Part shown: piece after piece, positions 8,535-17,644 of the stretch
Layout: each line of letters begins with the position of its first letter
Numbering within the stretch: position 1 is the first letter of the stretch
Assembly: GCA_963755755.1 (NCBI GenBank)
Contig: CAVWLJ010000010.1
Span: forward strand, 434,001-498,000
Direction: 5' to 3'
Origin: DATKNA01 sp963755755
GTDB lineage: Bacteria; Actinomycetota; Actinomycetes; Actinomycetales; Kineosporiaceae
DNA: 64,000 bases
Program-made: the position numbers and the translations under genes
The notes under the pieces: generated by a model
Told to the model about the DNA's origin: nothing
What the model saw: only the letters and a program-made list of their open reading frames with translations
Databases searched by the model: none

Positions 8535-9562
8535 TGGACATCGACATCGCGACGCTGCGGGCGCTGGAGCGCGAGAAGGAGGTGCCCTTCGACGTCCTCG
8601 TGCGCGCCATCGAGCAGGCGCTCCTGCTCGCCTACCACCGCACCGAGGGCGCGCGCCCGCACGCCCGCGTCGAGCTCGACCGCAAGAGCGGTCACGTCGT
8701 CGTCTGGGCCCAGGAGACCACTCCCGACGGGGGCGTCCGCGAGGTCGACGACACGCCGGTGGGCTTCGGCCGGATCGCCGCGACCACCGCCCGGCAGGCC
8801 ATCCTGCAGCGCCTGCGGGACGTCGAGGACGAGAACGTGCTCGGCGAGTTCCGGGGCCGCGAGGGCGACATCGTCGCGGGGATCGTGCAGCAGAGCAGCG
8901 ACCCGCGCATGGTCCACGTCGACCTCGGCACCGTCGAGGGCGTGCTGCCGCCGCAGGAGCAGGTGCCGGGGGAGAGCTACCCGCACGGCACCCGGCTGCG
9001 CTGCTACGTGCTGGCCGTCCGCAAGGGGCTCAAGGGCCCCTCGATCACGCTCTCCCGGACGCACCCGGGCCTGGTCCGCAAGCTCTTCGCGCTGGAGGCC
9101 CCGGAGGTCGCCGACGGCAGCGTCGAGATCGTCGCGCTCGCGCGCGAGGCGGGGCACCGGACGAAGATCGCCGTCCGCGCGACCAAGCCCGGCCTCAACG
9201 CCAAGGGCGCCTGCATCGGGCCGATGGGTCAGCGGGTGCGGGCCGTCGTCTCCGAGCTGCACGGCGAGAAGATCGACATCATCGACCACAGCGACGACCC
9301 GGCCGCCTTCGTGGCGGCGGCGCTCTCGCCGGCCAAGGTCGAGTCCGTCGAGATCGTCGACCCGCTCGCCAAGGCCGCGCGCGTCGTCGTCCCCGACTAC
9401 CAGCTCTCGCTCGCCATCGGCAAGGAGGGCCAGAACGCCCGCCTCGCCGCGAAGCTCACCGGCTGGCGGATCGACATCCGGCCGGACACGCCCCCCGCGT
9501 CGGAGGTGGGGACCACCGGAGGCGCCGCGGTTCCCCGTCCGGCCGGCGGCGCCGGAGGGTGA
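8534..9562 (+). CDS. nusA: Transcription termination/antitermination factor NusA
   Basis: RNA polymerase elongation factor, 342 residues. An N-terminal polymerase-binding domain is followed by an S1 domain (about residues 110-180) and two KH domains. KH landmarks are NAKGACIGPMGQRVRAV and LSLAIGKEGQNARLAAKL. It lacks the C-terminal acidic repeats of the E. coli protein, as is usual in actinobacteria. The start overlaps the rimP stop, and the stop overlaps the possible GTG of ylxR. The proline/glycine-rich tail (from about residue 323) is probably unstructured. Confidence 0.96.
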   Translation: MDIDIATLRALEREKEVPFDVLVRAIEQALLLAYHRTEGARPHARVELDRKSGHVVVWAQETTPDGGVREVDDTPVGFGRIAATTARQAILQRLRDVEDENVLGEFRGREGDIVAGIVQQSSDPRMVHVDLGTVEGVLPPQEQVPGESYPHGTRLRCYVLAVRKGLKGPSITLSRTHPGLVRKLFALEAPEVADGSVEIVALAREAGHRTKIAVRATKPGLNAKGACIGPMGQRVRAVVSELHGEKIDIIDHSDDPAAFVAAALSPAKVESVEIVDPLAKAARVVVPDYQLSLAIGKEGQNARLAAKLTGWRIDIRPDTPPASEVGTTGGAAVPRPAGGAGG

Positions 9563-9999
9563 CCCCCGGACGCGGGAAGATTCGGCCCGGTCGAGGCGCT
9601 AGACTCCTTGTGTCCGGTGAGTCGGCCGGGCGATCGGTGTCCGTGTCCGGTCCTACGGGGCCGGTACGCACGTGCGTCGGTTGCCGGGTCCGTTCGAGCC
9701 GGTCCGTCCTGCTGCGAGTGGTCGCGGTCGAGGTCGGTGGCTCGTGGGCCGCCGTACCGGACCCGCGCCACAGGCTCGCCGGCCGGGGTGCCTGGGTGCA
9801 CCCCGATCCGGAGTGTCTCGATCTCGCCGAGCGCCGCCGAGCGTTCCCCCGGGCCCTGCGCCGGGTGGGTCCGCCCGATCTCACGGAGCTCCGCGCGTTC
9901 CTCGCCGCGAGGCGTACGCCTCCAAGATCTGAAAAGTCGACCGTCCCCGATGGAAGCGGGTCAGAAGCTGATGAGCACCCGATGAGCACACAGCGATGA
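9559..9999 (+). CDS. ylxR: YlxR family RNA-binding protein (DUF448)
   Basis: Small nucleic-acid-binding protein of unclear role in the nusA-infB operon; some homologues are reported to affect transcription. The family signature PVRTCVGCR is present, followed by RGAWVHPDPECLDLA. The reading starts at a GTG overlapping the nusA stop (146 residues), but a second GTG at 9610 would give 129 residues, closer to the family norm. That GTG follows a TAGACT box at 9600-9605, so a leaderless transcript starting there is possible. The start is therefore open; the protein identity is sure. Confidence 0.9.
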   Translation: MTPGRGKIRPGRGARLLVSGESAGRSVSVSGPTGPVRTCVGCRVRSSRSVLLRVVAVEVGGSWAAVPDPRHRLAGRGAWVHPDPECLDLAERRRAFPRALRRVGPPDLTELRAFLAARRTPPRSEKSTVPDGSGSEADEHPMSTQR

Positions 10000-10056
10000 G
10001 CCCCCAGCTGTAACGACGGTCCGCGCCTGTCCGGCTCGGGCCGAGACAGGAGAGAT

Positions 10057-13000
10057 GTGGCCAAGGTCCGGGTCTACGAGCTCGCCAAGGAGCTCGGTGT
10101 CGAGAGCAAGGTCGTCATGACCAAGCTCCAGGAACTCGGCGAGTTCGTCCGGTCGGCGTCGTCGACCGTCGAGCCGCCCGTCGTGCGCAAGCTGCGCGAG
10201 CAGCTCGCCACGAGCAACGGGGGCGGCAACGGAGCGGCAGCGGCTGCCAAGTCCGCCGCACGACCAGCCCCCAGCCCCCAGCCTCCGGCCGCCCGGCCGG
10301 CGCCCGCGCAGCAGTCGCCGGTGCAGGACGCTCCCGAGCGTGCCCTTCCGCGTCCGGCTGCCGCGCAGGCGGACGCTCCCGCTGCTCCGGCCGCCCCGGA
10401 GCGTCCGGCGGCCTCCGCTCCCGAGAGCCGTCCCGCCCCGGGTGTGCGCCCGGGTCCTCGTCCCGGCCAGCGCTCGGAGACACCGGCCGTGCCCGTGATC
10501 GAGCCCGCGCCGATCACTCCCGTTGCTCCCGAGCCGGCGCCCGAGAGCTCCCGCCCGGCCGGTCCCCGGCCCGGTCCGGCCGCGACCCCGCGGCCGCAGG
10601 CCCCGGCCGCCCGTGGCGGCGACGGCGAGGGCGGTTCCGGTCAGGGCCAGCGTTCCGGCCCGCGTCCGGGTGCTCCCCGCCCGGGCAACAACCCCTTCGC
10701 GCCCAGCCAGGGCATGCCGCGTCCCGGCGGCGGTCCGAGGCCGGGCAACAACCCCTTCGCGCCCAGCCAGGGCATGCCGCGCTCCGGCGGTCCGACCGCT
10801 CCGGGCGGCGCTCCAGGCGCTCCAGGCGCCCCCGCGCCGCGGCCCCCGGCGAGCGGCGACCGGGCCGGCGGCCCGCGTCCCGGCGGTCCCCGCCCCAACC
10901 CGGGCTCGATGCCGCCCCGGCCGAACCCGGGCATGATGCCCGGCCGGTCCACGGTGGGACGGCCCGGTCCCGGCGGCGGTGCCGGTGCCGGTCGTCCCGG
11001 TGCCCCCTCGCGTGGCGGTGCCGGTGGCGGTCGTGCCGGTGGTGGCGGCGGCGGTTTCGGCGGTCGTCCCGGCGGTCCCGGCGGCGCTCCCGGCGGTGCT
11101 CCGGCCGGTCGCGGGTTCGGCAAGGGCGGCGCCGGTCGCGGCGGCACCCAGGGCGCCTTCGGGCGCGGCGGCGGCCGCCCGGTCCGTGGCCGCAAGTCGA
11201 AGAAGCAGCGGCGTCAAGAGTTCGACAACATGCAGGCGCCGATGGCGGGAGGCGTCCAGGTCCCTCACGGCGACGGCAGCACGATCGTCCGGCTGCGGCG
11301 TGGCGCCTCGCTGACCGACTTCGCCGAGAAGATCAACGCGAACCCCGCCAGCCTCGTCACGGTGCTCTTCCACCTCGGCGAGATGGCCACGGCCACGCAG
11401 TCGCTCGACGAGGACACGTTCGGCCTGCTCGGCGCCGAGCTCGGCTACGACATCCAGGTCGTGTCCCCGGAGGACGAGGACCGCGAGCTGCTCGGCACCT
11501 TCGACATCGACATCGAGGGGGAGGCCGAGGGCGACGAGGAGTTCCTCGAGCCGCGTCCGCCGGTCGTCACGGTCATGGGTCACGTCGACCACGGCAAGAC
11601 CAAGCTGCTGGACGCGATCCGGTCGGCGAACGTGGTGGCGGGCGAGGCCGGTGGCATCACCCAGCACATCGGTGCCTACCAGGTGCACTTCACCCACGAG
11701 GACATCGACCGCGCGATCACCTTCATCGACACCCCGGGTCACGAGGCCTTCACGGCCATGCGTGCCCGCGGTGCGAAGGTGACCGACATCGCCGTCCTGG
11801 TGGTGGCGGCCGACGACGGCGTGATGCCCCAGACGATCGAGGCGCTCAACCACGCCCAGGCGGCCGGCGTCCCGATCGTGGTCGCGGTGAACAAGGTGGA
11901 CAAGGAGGGGGCGAACCCCGCCAAGATCCGCCAGCAGCTCACCGAGTACAACCTCGTGGCCGAGGAGTACGGCGGCGAGACGATGTTCGTCGACGTGTCC
12001 GCCAAGCAGCGGATGGGCATCGACAGCCTGCTCGAGGCCGTCCTGCTCACCGCCGACGCCGCACTCGACCTGCGGGCCAACCCCGACAAGGCGGCGCGCG
12101 GCGTGGCCATCGAGGCGAGCCTCGACAAGGGCCGCGGTCCGCTCGCGACGGTGCTCGTGCAGTCCGGCACCCTCGCGGTCGGCGACTCGATCGTCTGCGG
12201 CACGGCCTACGGCCGGGTCCGGGCGATGCTGGACGAGAACGGCGACGTGCTCGACGTGGCGCTGCCGTCGCGGCCGGTCCAGGTGCTCGGTCTGACGTCG
12301 GTCCCGCGGGCCGGTGACACGTTCATCGTGGCGCCGGACGACCGCACGGCCCGGCAGATCGCCGAGAAGCGGGAGGCCGTCGAGCGTTCCGCGATGCTGG
12401 CGAAGCGCCGCAAGCGCATCAGCCTCGAGGACTTCACCAAGGCCCTGGAGCAGGGCAAGGTGCAGACCCTCAACCTCATCCTCAAGGGCGACGTCTCCGG
12501 TTCGGTCGAGGCCCTCGAGGACGCGCTGATGAAGATCGACATCGGCGAAGAGGTGCAGCTGCGGGTCCTCGACCGGGGTGTCGGCGCGATCACGCAGAAC
12601 GACGTCAACCTGGCGACCGTCGACAACGCCGTCATCATCGGCTTCAACGTCCGGCCCACGGGCCGCGTCGGTGAGCTGGCCGAGCGCGAGGGCGTCGACA
12701 TCCGCTACTACTCGATCATCTATCAGGCGATCGACGACGTCGAAGCGGCGCTCAAGGGCATGCTCAAGCCCGAGTACGAAGAGGTCCAGCTCGGCACCGC
12801 CGAGGTGCGCGAGGTGTTCCGCAGCAGCAAGTTCGGCAACATCGCGGGCTGCATCGTCCGCTCCGGCGAGATCCGCCGGAACGCGAAGGCGCGGCTGCTG
12901 CGCGGGGGGGTCGTGGTCAACGACAACCTCCTCATCGACTCGCTGCGCCGGTTCAAGGACGACGTGACCGAGGTCCGCGAGGGCTTCGAGTGCGGTATCG

Positions 13001-13077
13001 GCCTGGGGTCGTACAACGACATCCAGAACGAGGACGTCATCGAGACGTTCGAGCTGCGCGAGAAGCCCCGCGTCTGA
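10057..13077 (+). CDS. infB: Translation initiation factor IF-2
   Basis: GTPase that brings initiator tRNA to the ribosome; 1006 residues. The N-terminal IF2_N helix bundle (MAKVRVYELAKEL) is followed by a roughly 330-residue Pro/Gly/Ala/Arg-rich linker, long as in other actinobacteria. The G domain begins at about residue 500: G1 is GHVDHGKT at residues 508-515, G3 is DTPGHEAF and G4 is NKVD. Domains II-IV complete the protein. The GTG start is supported by an upstream AGGAGAG. Within the linker a 60-bp tandem duplication occurs (10681-10790). An open frame of over 1000 codons on the opposite strand is a shadow of this gene. Confidence 0.98.
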   Translation: MAKVRVYELAKELGVESKVVMTKLQELGEFVRSASSTVEPPVVRKLREQLATSNGGGNGAAAAAKSAARPAPSPQPPAARPAPAQQSPVQDAPERALPRPAAAQADAPAAPAAPERPAASAPESRPAPGVRPGPRPGQRSETPAVPVIEPAPITPVAPEPAPESSRPAGPRPGPAATPRPQAPAARGGDGEGGSGQGQRSGPRPGAPRPGNNPFAPSQGMPRPGGGPRPGNNPFAPSQGMPRSGGPTAPGGAPGAPGAPAPRPPASGDRAGGPRPGGPRPNPGSMPPRPNPGMMPGRSTVGRPGPGGGAGAGRPGAPSRGGAGGGRAGGGGGGFGGRPGGPGGAPGGAPAGRGFGKGGAGRGGTQGAFGRGGGRPVRGRKSKKQRRQEFDNMQAPMAGGVQVPHGDGSTIVRLRRGASLTDFAEKINANPASLVTVLFHLGEMATATQSLDEDTFGLLGAELGYDIQVVSPEDEDRELLGTFDIDIEGEAEGDEEFLEPRPPVVTVMGHVDHGKTKLLDAIRSANVVAGEAGGITQHIGAYQVHFTHEDIDRAITFIDTPGHEAFTAMRARGAKVTDIAVLVVAADDGVMPQTIEALNHAQAAGVPIVVAVNKVDKEGANPAKIRQQLTEYNLVAEEYGGETMFVDVSAKQRMGIDSLLEAVLLTADAALDLRANPDKAARGVAIEASLDKGRGPLATVLVQSGTLAVGDSIVCGTAYGRVRAMLDENGDVLDVALPSRPVQVLGLTSVPRAGDTFIVAPDDRTARQIAEKREAVERSAMLAKRRKRISLEDFTKALEQGKVQTLNLILKGDVSGSVEALEDALMKIDIGEEVQLRVLDRGVGAITQNDVNLATVDNAVIIGFNVRPTGRVGELAEREGVDIRYYSIIYQAIDDVEAALKGMLKPEYEEVQLGTAEVREVFRSSKFGNIAGCIVRSGEIRRNAKARLLRGGVVVNDNLLIDSLRRFKDDVTEVREGFECGIGLGSYNDIQNEDVIETFELREKPRV
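10681..10790 (+). repeat. 60-bp tandem duplication inside the infB linker
   Basis: Bases 10681-10721 and 10741-10781 are identical and lie exactly 60 bp apart. They encode two copies of PGNNPFAPSQGMPR in the disordered linker (from about residue 209). Being a multiple of three, copy-number change would not break the frame. Confidence 0.9.
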
Positions 13078-13084
13078 GGCGCTC

Positions 13085-13119
13085 ACGTGGCGCCGGGTCC
13101 CCAGGGCCCGGCGCCACGT
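13085..13119 (+). terminator. Perfect 13-bp hairpin between infB and ylxP
   Basis: ACGTGGCGCCGGG (13085-13097) pairs with its exact complement at 13107-13119 across a nine-base loop. It begins eight bases after the infB stop. No T-run follows, so it may be a weak or Rho-assisted terminator, an attenuator or an mRNA-stabilising element. Confidence 0.6.
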
Positions 13120-13141
13120 CCGTCCAGGAGGAGGAGTCGAG

Positions 13142-13438
13142 GTGTTCGTCGGGTCCCTGAGCCTGGACCTGCTGCTGGGCGACGTGCACTCGCTCAAGGA
13201 GAAGCGCTCGCTCGTCCGGCCGATCGTCGCCGAGCTCCGGCGCTCCTATGCGGTGAGCGCCGCGGAGACCGGCCACCTCGACCTGCACCGGCGCGCCGAG
13301 GTCGGGGTGGGTGTGGTCGCACCCGACCCGGGGCACTGCCGGGACGTGCTCGACGCCTGCGAACGGCTCGTCGCCGGCCGCCCCGAGGTCGACCTCCTGT
13401 CGGCCCGGCAGCGGATCTGGGACGACGCCGACGAGTGA
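13142..13438 (+). CDS. ylxP: YlxP-like protein (DUF503)
   Basis: Small protein of 98 residues, usually found between infB and rbfA. The signature HSLKEKRSLVRPIVAELRR is intact, as is the C-terminal part with LLSARQRIW. Homologues have been proposed to act in ribosome assembly, but the biochemical role is unsettled. The GTG start follows a strong purine run (GGAGGAGG) within 10 bases. Position between infB and rbfA supports the assignment. Confidence 0.88.
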   Translation: MFVGSLSLDLLLGDVHSLKEKRSLVRPIVAELRRSYAVSAAETGHLDLHRRAEVGVGVVAPDPGHCRDVLDACERLVAGRPEVDLLSARQRIWDDADE

Positions 13439-13483
13439 TCTTCCAGCGAGCCGACGAGTGAGAGGAGTGCGCACGCTCCGCAC

Positions 13484-13535
13484 CCGGCATCATCTGCCGG
13501 GTTCCCACGATCGGAGCCGGCCGGACCGGCTCCCC
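13484..13535 (+). other. Two small hairpins upstream of rbfA
   Basis: ACCCGGCA/TGCCGGGT and GGAGCCGG/CCGGCTCC form adjacent 8-bp stems with five-base loops in the 116-bp gap between ylxP and rbfA. They may slow or regulate read-through into rbfA. No T-run; the role is a guess. Confidence 0.35.
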
Positions 13536-13554
13536 TGACACCGATGAGGACGTC

Positions 13555-14025
13555 ATGGCCGACACCGCACGCGCCCGGAAGCTCGCCGACCGCATCCGCG
13601 AGATCGTGGCGGAGACCCTGGAGCGGCGCGTCAAGGACCCCCGGCTCGGATTCGTCACCATCACGGACGCCCGCGTGACGGGCGACCTGCAGCACGCGAC
13701 CGTCTTCTACACCGTGCTCGGCGACGCCGAGGAGCAGACGGCCAGCCGCGCGGCACTCGAGAGCGCCAAGGGCGTCCTGCGTTCCGAGGTGGGCCGGCGC
13801 ACCGGGGTCCGCCTCACCCCGACGCTGGAGTTCATCGCGGACGCCGTCCCCGAGAACGCCGCCCACATCGACGAGCTGCTCCAGGCCGCCGCGGCCCGGG
13901 ACGCCGACGTCGCCGCGCTGGCAGCGAAGGCCGAGTACGCCGGCGACGCCGACCCCTACCGGCACGACGACGAGGAGGCCGACGAGCTCGCGGAGGAGGA
14001 CGTCGAGGTGGGCGACCGGCGCTGA
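13555..14025 (+). CDS. rbfA: Ribosome-binding factor A
   Basis: Cold-shock-related factor for 30S subunit maturation, 156 residues. The KH-like fold is recognised by IREIVAETLERRVKDPRLGFVTIT read in two parts (RIREIVAETL and RVKDPRLGFVTIT) and by the ALESAKGVLRSEVGRR helix. The C-terminal 40 residues are acidic and probably disordered, as in other actinobacteria. Its stop overlaps the truB start (TGATG), so the two are translationally coupled. Confidence 0.95.
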   Translation: MADTARARKLADRIREIVAETLERRVKDPRLGFVTITDARVTGDLQHATVFYTVLGDAEEQTASRAALESAKGVLRSEVGRRTGVRLTPTLEFIADAVPENAAHIDELLQAAAARDADVAALAAKAEYAGDADPYRHDDEEADELAEEDVEVGDRR

Positions 14026-14912
14026 TGGCCGTCAGCGGACTGGTCGTCGTCGACAAGCCGGCGGGCCTCACCAGCCACGACGTGGTGGGCCGGGTCCGCC
14101 GGCTGGCCGGGACGCGGCGGGTCGGCCACGCCGGCACCCTCGACCCGATGGCGACGGGCGTGCTCGTCGTCGGGGTGGAACGGGCCACCCGGCTGCTGAC
14201 CTACCTCGTCGGCGCCGACAAGGAGTACCTGGCCACCATGCGGCTCGGCGTCACGACCGTCACGGACGACGCCGAGGGGGAGGTGCTGGAGCGCCGGGAC
14301 GCCGGCGCGCTCTCCGACGCCGCCGTCGACGGCGCGGTCGCCGGACTGACCGGTGACATCGACCAGGTGCCCAGCGCCGTCAGCGCGGTGAAGGTCGAGG
14401 GCCGGCGCGCCTACGCGCGGGTGCGGGCGGGGGAGCAGGTGGAGCTGGCCGCGCGCCGCGTGACCGTCGCGGAGTTCGAGGTGCTCGCGCGGCGGGACGG
14501 CGCGGACGAGGGCGTCCCCGTCGTCGACCTCGACGTCCGCGTCGTCTGCTCGTCCGGGACGTACGTCCGGGCCCTCGCCCGCGACCTCGGCGCAGAGCTC
14601 GGCGTCGGGGGCTCGCTGACCGCGCTGCGGCGCACCCGGGTCGGGCCCTACGGCCTCGAGCAGGCGCGGACGCTGGACCAGCTCGCCGAGGAGTTCGAGG
14701 TGCTCCCGATCGCGCGGGCGGCGCGGCTCGCCTTCCCGGCCCGGGAGCTCACCGACGACGAGGCCCGCCGGCTCGCGCACGGCATCCGGCTGCCGGCGGT
14801 CGGGCTGGGGCCCGGCCCCGCGGCGGCCTTCGCCCCCGACGGCGAGCTCGTCGCCGTCGTCCGCGAGGAGGGCCCGCTGGCCCGCCCGCTCGTCGTCCTC
14901 GCGCCCGCCTGA
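14025..14912 (+). CDS. truB: tRNA pseudouridine(55) synthase
   Basis: Converts U55 of tRNAs to pseudouridine in the T-arm; 295 residues. The catalytic motif HAGTLDPMATG spans residues 35-45 with nucleophile Asp40. Further family landmarks are KEYLATMRLG, the VPSAVSAVKVEGRRAYARVR region, and SSGTYVRALARDLG. The C-terminal extension matches the actinobacterial TruB_C type. It ends the rimP-truB operon; the next gene is convergent, 33 bp away. Confidence 0.96.
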   Translation: MAVSGLVVVDKPAGLTSHDVVGRVRRLAGTRRVGHAGTLDPMATGVLVVGVERATRLLTYLVGADKEYLATMRLGVTTVTDDAEGEVLERRDAGALSDAAVDGAVAGLTGDIDQVPSAVSAVKVEGRRAYARVRAGEQVELAARRVTVAEFEVLARRDGADEGVPVVDLDVRVVCSSGTYVRALARDLGAELGVGGSLTALRRTRVGPYGLEQARTLDQLAEEFEVLPIARAARLAFPARELTDDEARRLAHGIRLPAVGLGPGPAAAFAPDGELVAVVREEGPLARPLVVLAPA

Positions 14913-14945
14913 CCCGGCGTCGATCCCACGAGGCCGGGCGCAGCA

Positions 14946-16488
14946 TCAGCCGAGGAAGGCGATCCGCGGCCAGATCTCGGGCCACGGCCGCACGGGCCCG
15001 GTGCAGAAGCGCACCGAGGCTCCCTGCTCGTCGTTGTCGACGCCGTACCCGTTGTCGACCCGGGCGAGCAGCGTGCAGCCGGCGAAGAGCTGCGCCGCCT
15101 CGGCGTCCGGCCAGCCGACGAGCAGAACCGGGTTCGTGGTCCCGGGCGGTGGGCCCCACAGGCCGTAGCCGTTGTGCCCGGAGTACACCGGCGGCAGGTC
15201 GGCACCCCGGCGGCGGGCCCGGTCGAGCGCACCGGCCTCGCCGTAGTTGCTGGCCACGACGACCAGGTCCGCGCGGTCGGCCGCCGGCACCTGGGCGGCC
15301 GCCCGCGCGACGGTCGCGGTGAAGGCGTCCCAGCCGACCGTCTCCCCGGCGTCGTAGTTGATGTCCACCACCGGCGTCGAGGCGAGCGACGACACCGGGA
15401 CGACCGGCAGCGCGATGATCGCGGAGACGACGAGCTGGACGCCGACCAGCACGCCGGCTCCCCAGCGCCGCAGCCGCCCCCGCTCGACCCACGCCCGCAC
15501 GGGCGGCACCCCCGCGGCGATGATCGCCGGAACGAACCCCAGCAGGTAGTAGGGCTTGCCGCCGCTGACGACGACGAACGCCAGCATGACGAGGTAGCCG
15601 ACGGCGATCCAGCGCCACCGGCGGGCCCACGCGGCCGTGAGCAGCGCGATCAGCCCGGCGACGAACGGCACGGCCGGCACGGGTCCGGTCAGCTCGAGCT
15701 GCAGCGGGACGACGAGCGCCCGGCCCACCGACGTCCCGGAGGAGCCGGCCGCGATCGCCTGGGCCAGCTCGAACTGCGGCCAGCCGTGCGCGTTCTGCCA
15801 CAGCAGGTTCGGCAGCGCGCCGAGGGCGGCGATGCCCGCCGCCAGCCACGGCCCCGGACGCCGCAGCACCTCGCGCGGCCCGACCAGCAGGATCCCCACG
15901 CCGCAGGCAGAGCAGCACCGTGGCGGGCAGCGTCTTGACCTCCAGCGCGACGGCCGCGAGAGCACCCAGGGCGACCCAGCGCGGGAGCCGCTCCGGAGCG
16001 GCCAGCGCACGCACGAGCAGCAGCACGCACCCCGTCGTGAGGGCGAGGTCGAAGGTCGTGGTGGAGAACAGGTGCCCGGCGCCCAGGATCGTCGAGCAGA
16101 GCGCGACGGCTGCGGCCGTCCAGACCTGGTCACGGCCGGCACCGCCGAACTCGCGGGAGATCAGCGCGCCGAGCACGACGGTGGCGCCGATCAGCAGGGC
16201 CGGGACCAGCCGGAACACCCACAGGCTCCCGCCGCCCAGCACGTCGACCGCGGCGGCGAGCAGCGGGACGAGCGGCGGCTGGTCCGGGTACCCGAAGGCG
16301 GGGTGCCGCCCCGCCTCCTGGAAGTAGAGCTCGTCGCGGTGGTAGCCGTACCCCCCGCCGAAGGCGGCGAGGAGGACGACGGCGAGACCGGCGACGACCC
16401 ACACGCCGCGCGGGACCGGTCGCCCTCCGGCCGCCGGGGCGGAGTAGTCGCTGCGGAGGTCGGTGAGGTCGGCGTCCCCAGGGGGCAT
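14946..16488 (-). CDS. Membrane glycosyltransferase of the ArnT/PMT (GT39/GT83-like) type (frame break near 15905)
   Basis: Multi-pass membrane protein of about 513 residues when both frames are joined. The first external loop has GYHRDELYF and GYPDQPPLVPLLA. In C-type glycosyltransferases of this superfamily the acidic residues of this loop are catalytic and the sugar donor is polyprenyl-linked. About ten hydrophobic segments follow, then a periplasmic C-terminal domain (NYDAGETVGWD, SNYGEAGALD). Acceptor unknown; homologues in actinobacteria act on cell-envelope glycans or proteins. The ATG at 16488 is my choice. It is divergent from the dehydrogenase gene to the right. Confidence 0.8.
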
Positions 16489-16519
16489 GCCGCCGATCCT
16501 GTCATTCGCAACGCGTGCC

Positions 16520-16529
16520 GCGTGCACGC
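16520..16529. promoter_or_regulatory. Palindrome in the divergent gap before the first dehydrogenase
   Basis: GCGTGCACGC is a perfect 10-bp palindrome in the 100-bp region between the glycosyltransferase and the first oxidoreductase gene. It has the size and central CG-like symmetry of LacI-type half-sites, but is short enough to arise by chance in such GC-rich DNA. Confidence 0.25.
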
Positions 16530-16588
16530 TTCCTCCCGCGGAGCAGACGCTCGGGGAGCCGGCGTGCCTCGCGTGAGACCGTGTCGCC

Positions 16589-17524
16589 GTGGCGGACGAG
16601 AGCGCAACCCTGGCGCTGATCGGTGCAGGGCGGATGGGCCGGATGCACCTGCGGGCCCTGCGCGGCTCGACGGCCGTGGAGATCACCGATGTCGTCGACC
16701 CGGCGCCCGCCGCGCGCGAGAGCCTGCACGGCGCCGGGGTCCGGCTCCATGCCTCGCTCGCGGGCCTGCTGGCGCACCACCGTCCGGACGGCGTCCTCGT
16801 CGCCGCCCCGACCGACCGGCACGCCGCCGCCGTGGCGGAGGCGATCGATGCCGGGCTCGCCGTCCTGTGCGAGAAGCCGGCGGGCCTGAGCGCGGCGGAC
16901 GTGGCCAGGACGGGGTCGATGGCGGAGCAGGCCGGAGTGCCCTACCAGGTCGCCTACTGGCGGCGGTTCGTCCCCGCGGTCGCCGCCGTGCGGCAGCGGC
17001 TGCTGGCCGGGGATCTCGGCGACCTCCTGCACATCGTCTGCGCGCAGTGGGACGCGAGCCCCCCGCCACCGGAGTTCCGGCACTCCAGCGGCGGCATCTT
17101 CGTGGACATGGGCGTGCACGAGTTCGACGTCGTCCGGTGGATCAGCGGCGAGGACGTCGTCGACGTCCGGGCCGCGGTCACGCCCGCCCTCGACGAGAGC
17201 GCGCGGCCGGACGCCGACAACGCCCAGGCACTCCTCACGCTGACCTCGGGCGCGACGGCCGTGGTCTCCCTGGGCCGGCACCACCCGCCCGGCGACGTCG
17301 TGACCCTGGAGGTCTTCGGCTCCGCCGGTTCCGAGCACGTTGCCGTCCTCGACCCGGCGGACGGCGACCGCGCGATGCTCGACGCGCTCCGCCTGCAGGC
17401 TGAGTCGTTCGCCCGCTTCCTCCGGGGCGGGATCCGGGAAGGCGCCGGGACGAAGGACGCGGTCGCCGCTCTCGCGGACGCCGAGCGGGCGGGCGCCTGC
17501 GTCGGGTTGCCCGACAACTCCTGA
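16589..17524 (+). CDS. Gfo/Idh/MocA-family NAD(P)-dependent sugar/inositol dehydrogenase (first copy)
   Basis: Cytoplasmic oxidoreductase of 311 residues. The N-terminal Rossmann domain has GAGRMG at residues 12-17 and the family hallmark CEKPAG at about residues 94-99 (catalytic Lys). The C-terminal alpha/beta domain includes GGIFVDMGVHEFDVVRW, whose Asp/His pair contributes to catalysis in inositol 2-dehydrogenases. Resemblance to the IolG branch is clear but not decisive. It opens the carbohydrate locus and ends in a palindrome that overlaps the promoter of the next gene. Likely substrates: a cyclitol or a hexose oxidised at one ring hydroxyl. Confidence 0.85.
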   Translation: MADESATLALIGAGRMGRMHLRALRGSTAVEITDVVDPAPAARESLHGAGVRLHASLAGLLAHHRPDGVLVAAPTDRHAAAVAEAIDAGLAVLCEKPAGLSAADVARTGSMAEQAGVPYQVAYWRRFVPAVAAVRQRLLAGDLGDLLHIVCAQWDASPPPPEFRHSSGGIFVDMGVHEFDVVRWISGEDVVDVRAAVTPALDESARPDADNAQALLTLTSGATAVVSLGRHHPPGDVVTLEVFGSAGSEHVAVLDPADGDRAMLDALRLQAESFARFLRGGIREGAGTKDAVAALADAERAGACVGLPDNS

Positions 17525-17602
17525 TTGGACGAAGACGTTCGTCCAATCCATTGACCCCTGATCAACTCAGCACCTAATGTCCCGCGACATTAGGAACGTT
17601 CC
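17524..17602 (+). promoter_or_regulatory. Promoter with three adjacent palindromic operator candidates for the carbohydrate operon
   Basis: TTGACC (17551-17556) and TAATGT (17575-17580), 18 bp apart, make the best -35/-10 pair in the window. Site A at 17524-17547: ATTGGACGAA and TTCGTCCAAT around four bases, just upstream of -35. Site B at 17573-17594: CCTAATGTC and GACATTAGG around four bases, covering -10 and +1. Site C at 17593-17602: GGAACGTTCC, typical of LacI-family half-sites with a central CG. The LacI-family gene at 19793 is the obvious candidate to bind C (and perhaps A). Site B has a different sequence and may need another regulator. Binding is inferred, not shown. Confidence 0.75.
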
Positions 17603-17644
17603 AACGAGCTGGTCGGGCTGTGATCCCGCCGGAGTCGGGGCGTC

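Noticed and set aside
9961..13197. Open frame of more than 1000 codons on the minus strand
   Set aside because: Exact antisense of infB; its composition is the usual shadow of GC-rich codon bias and it has no domain signature.
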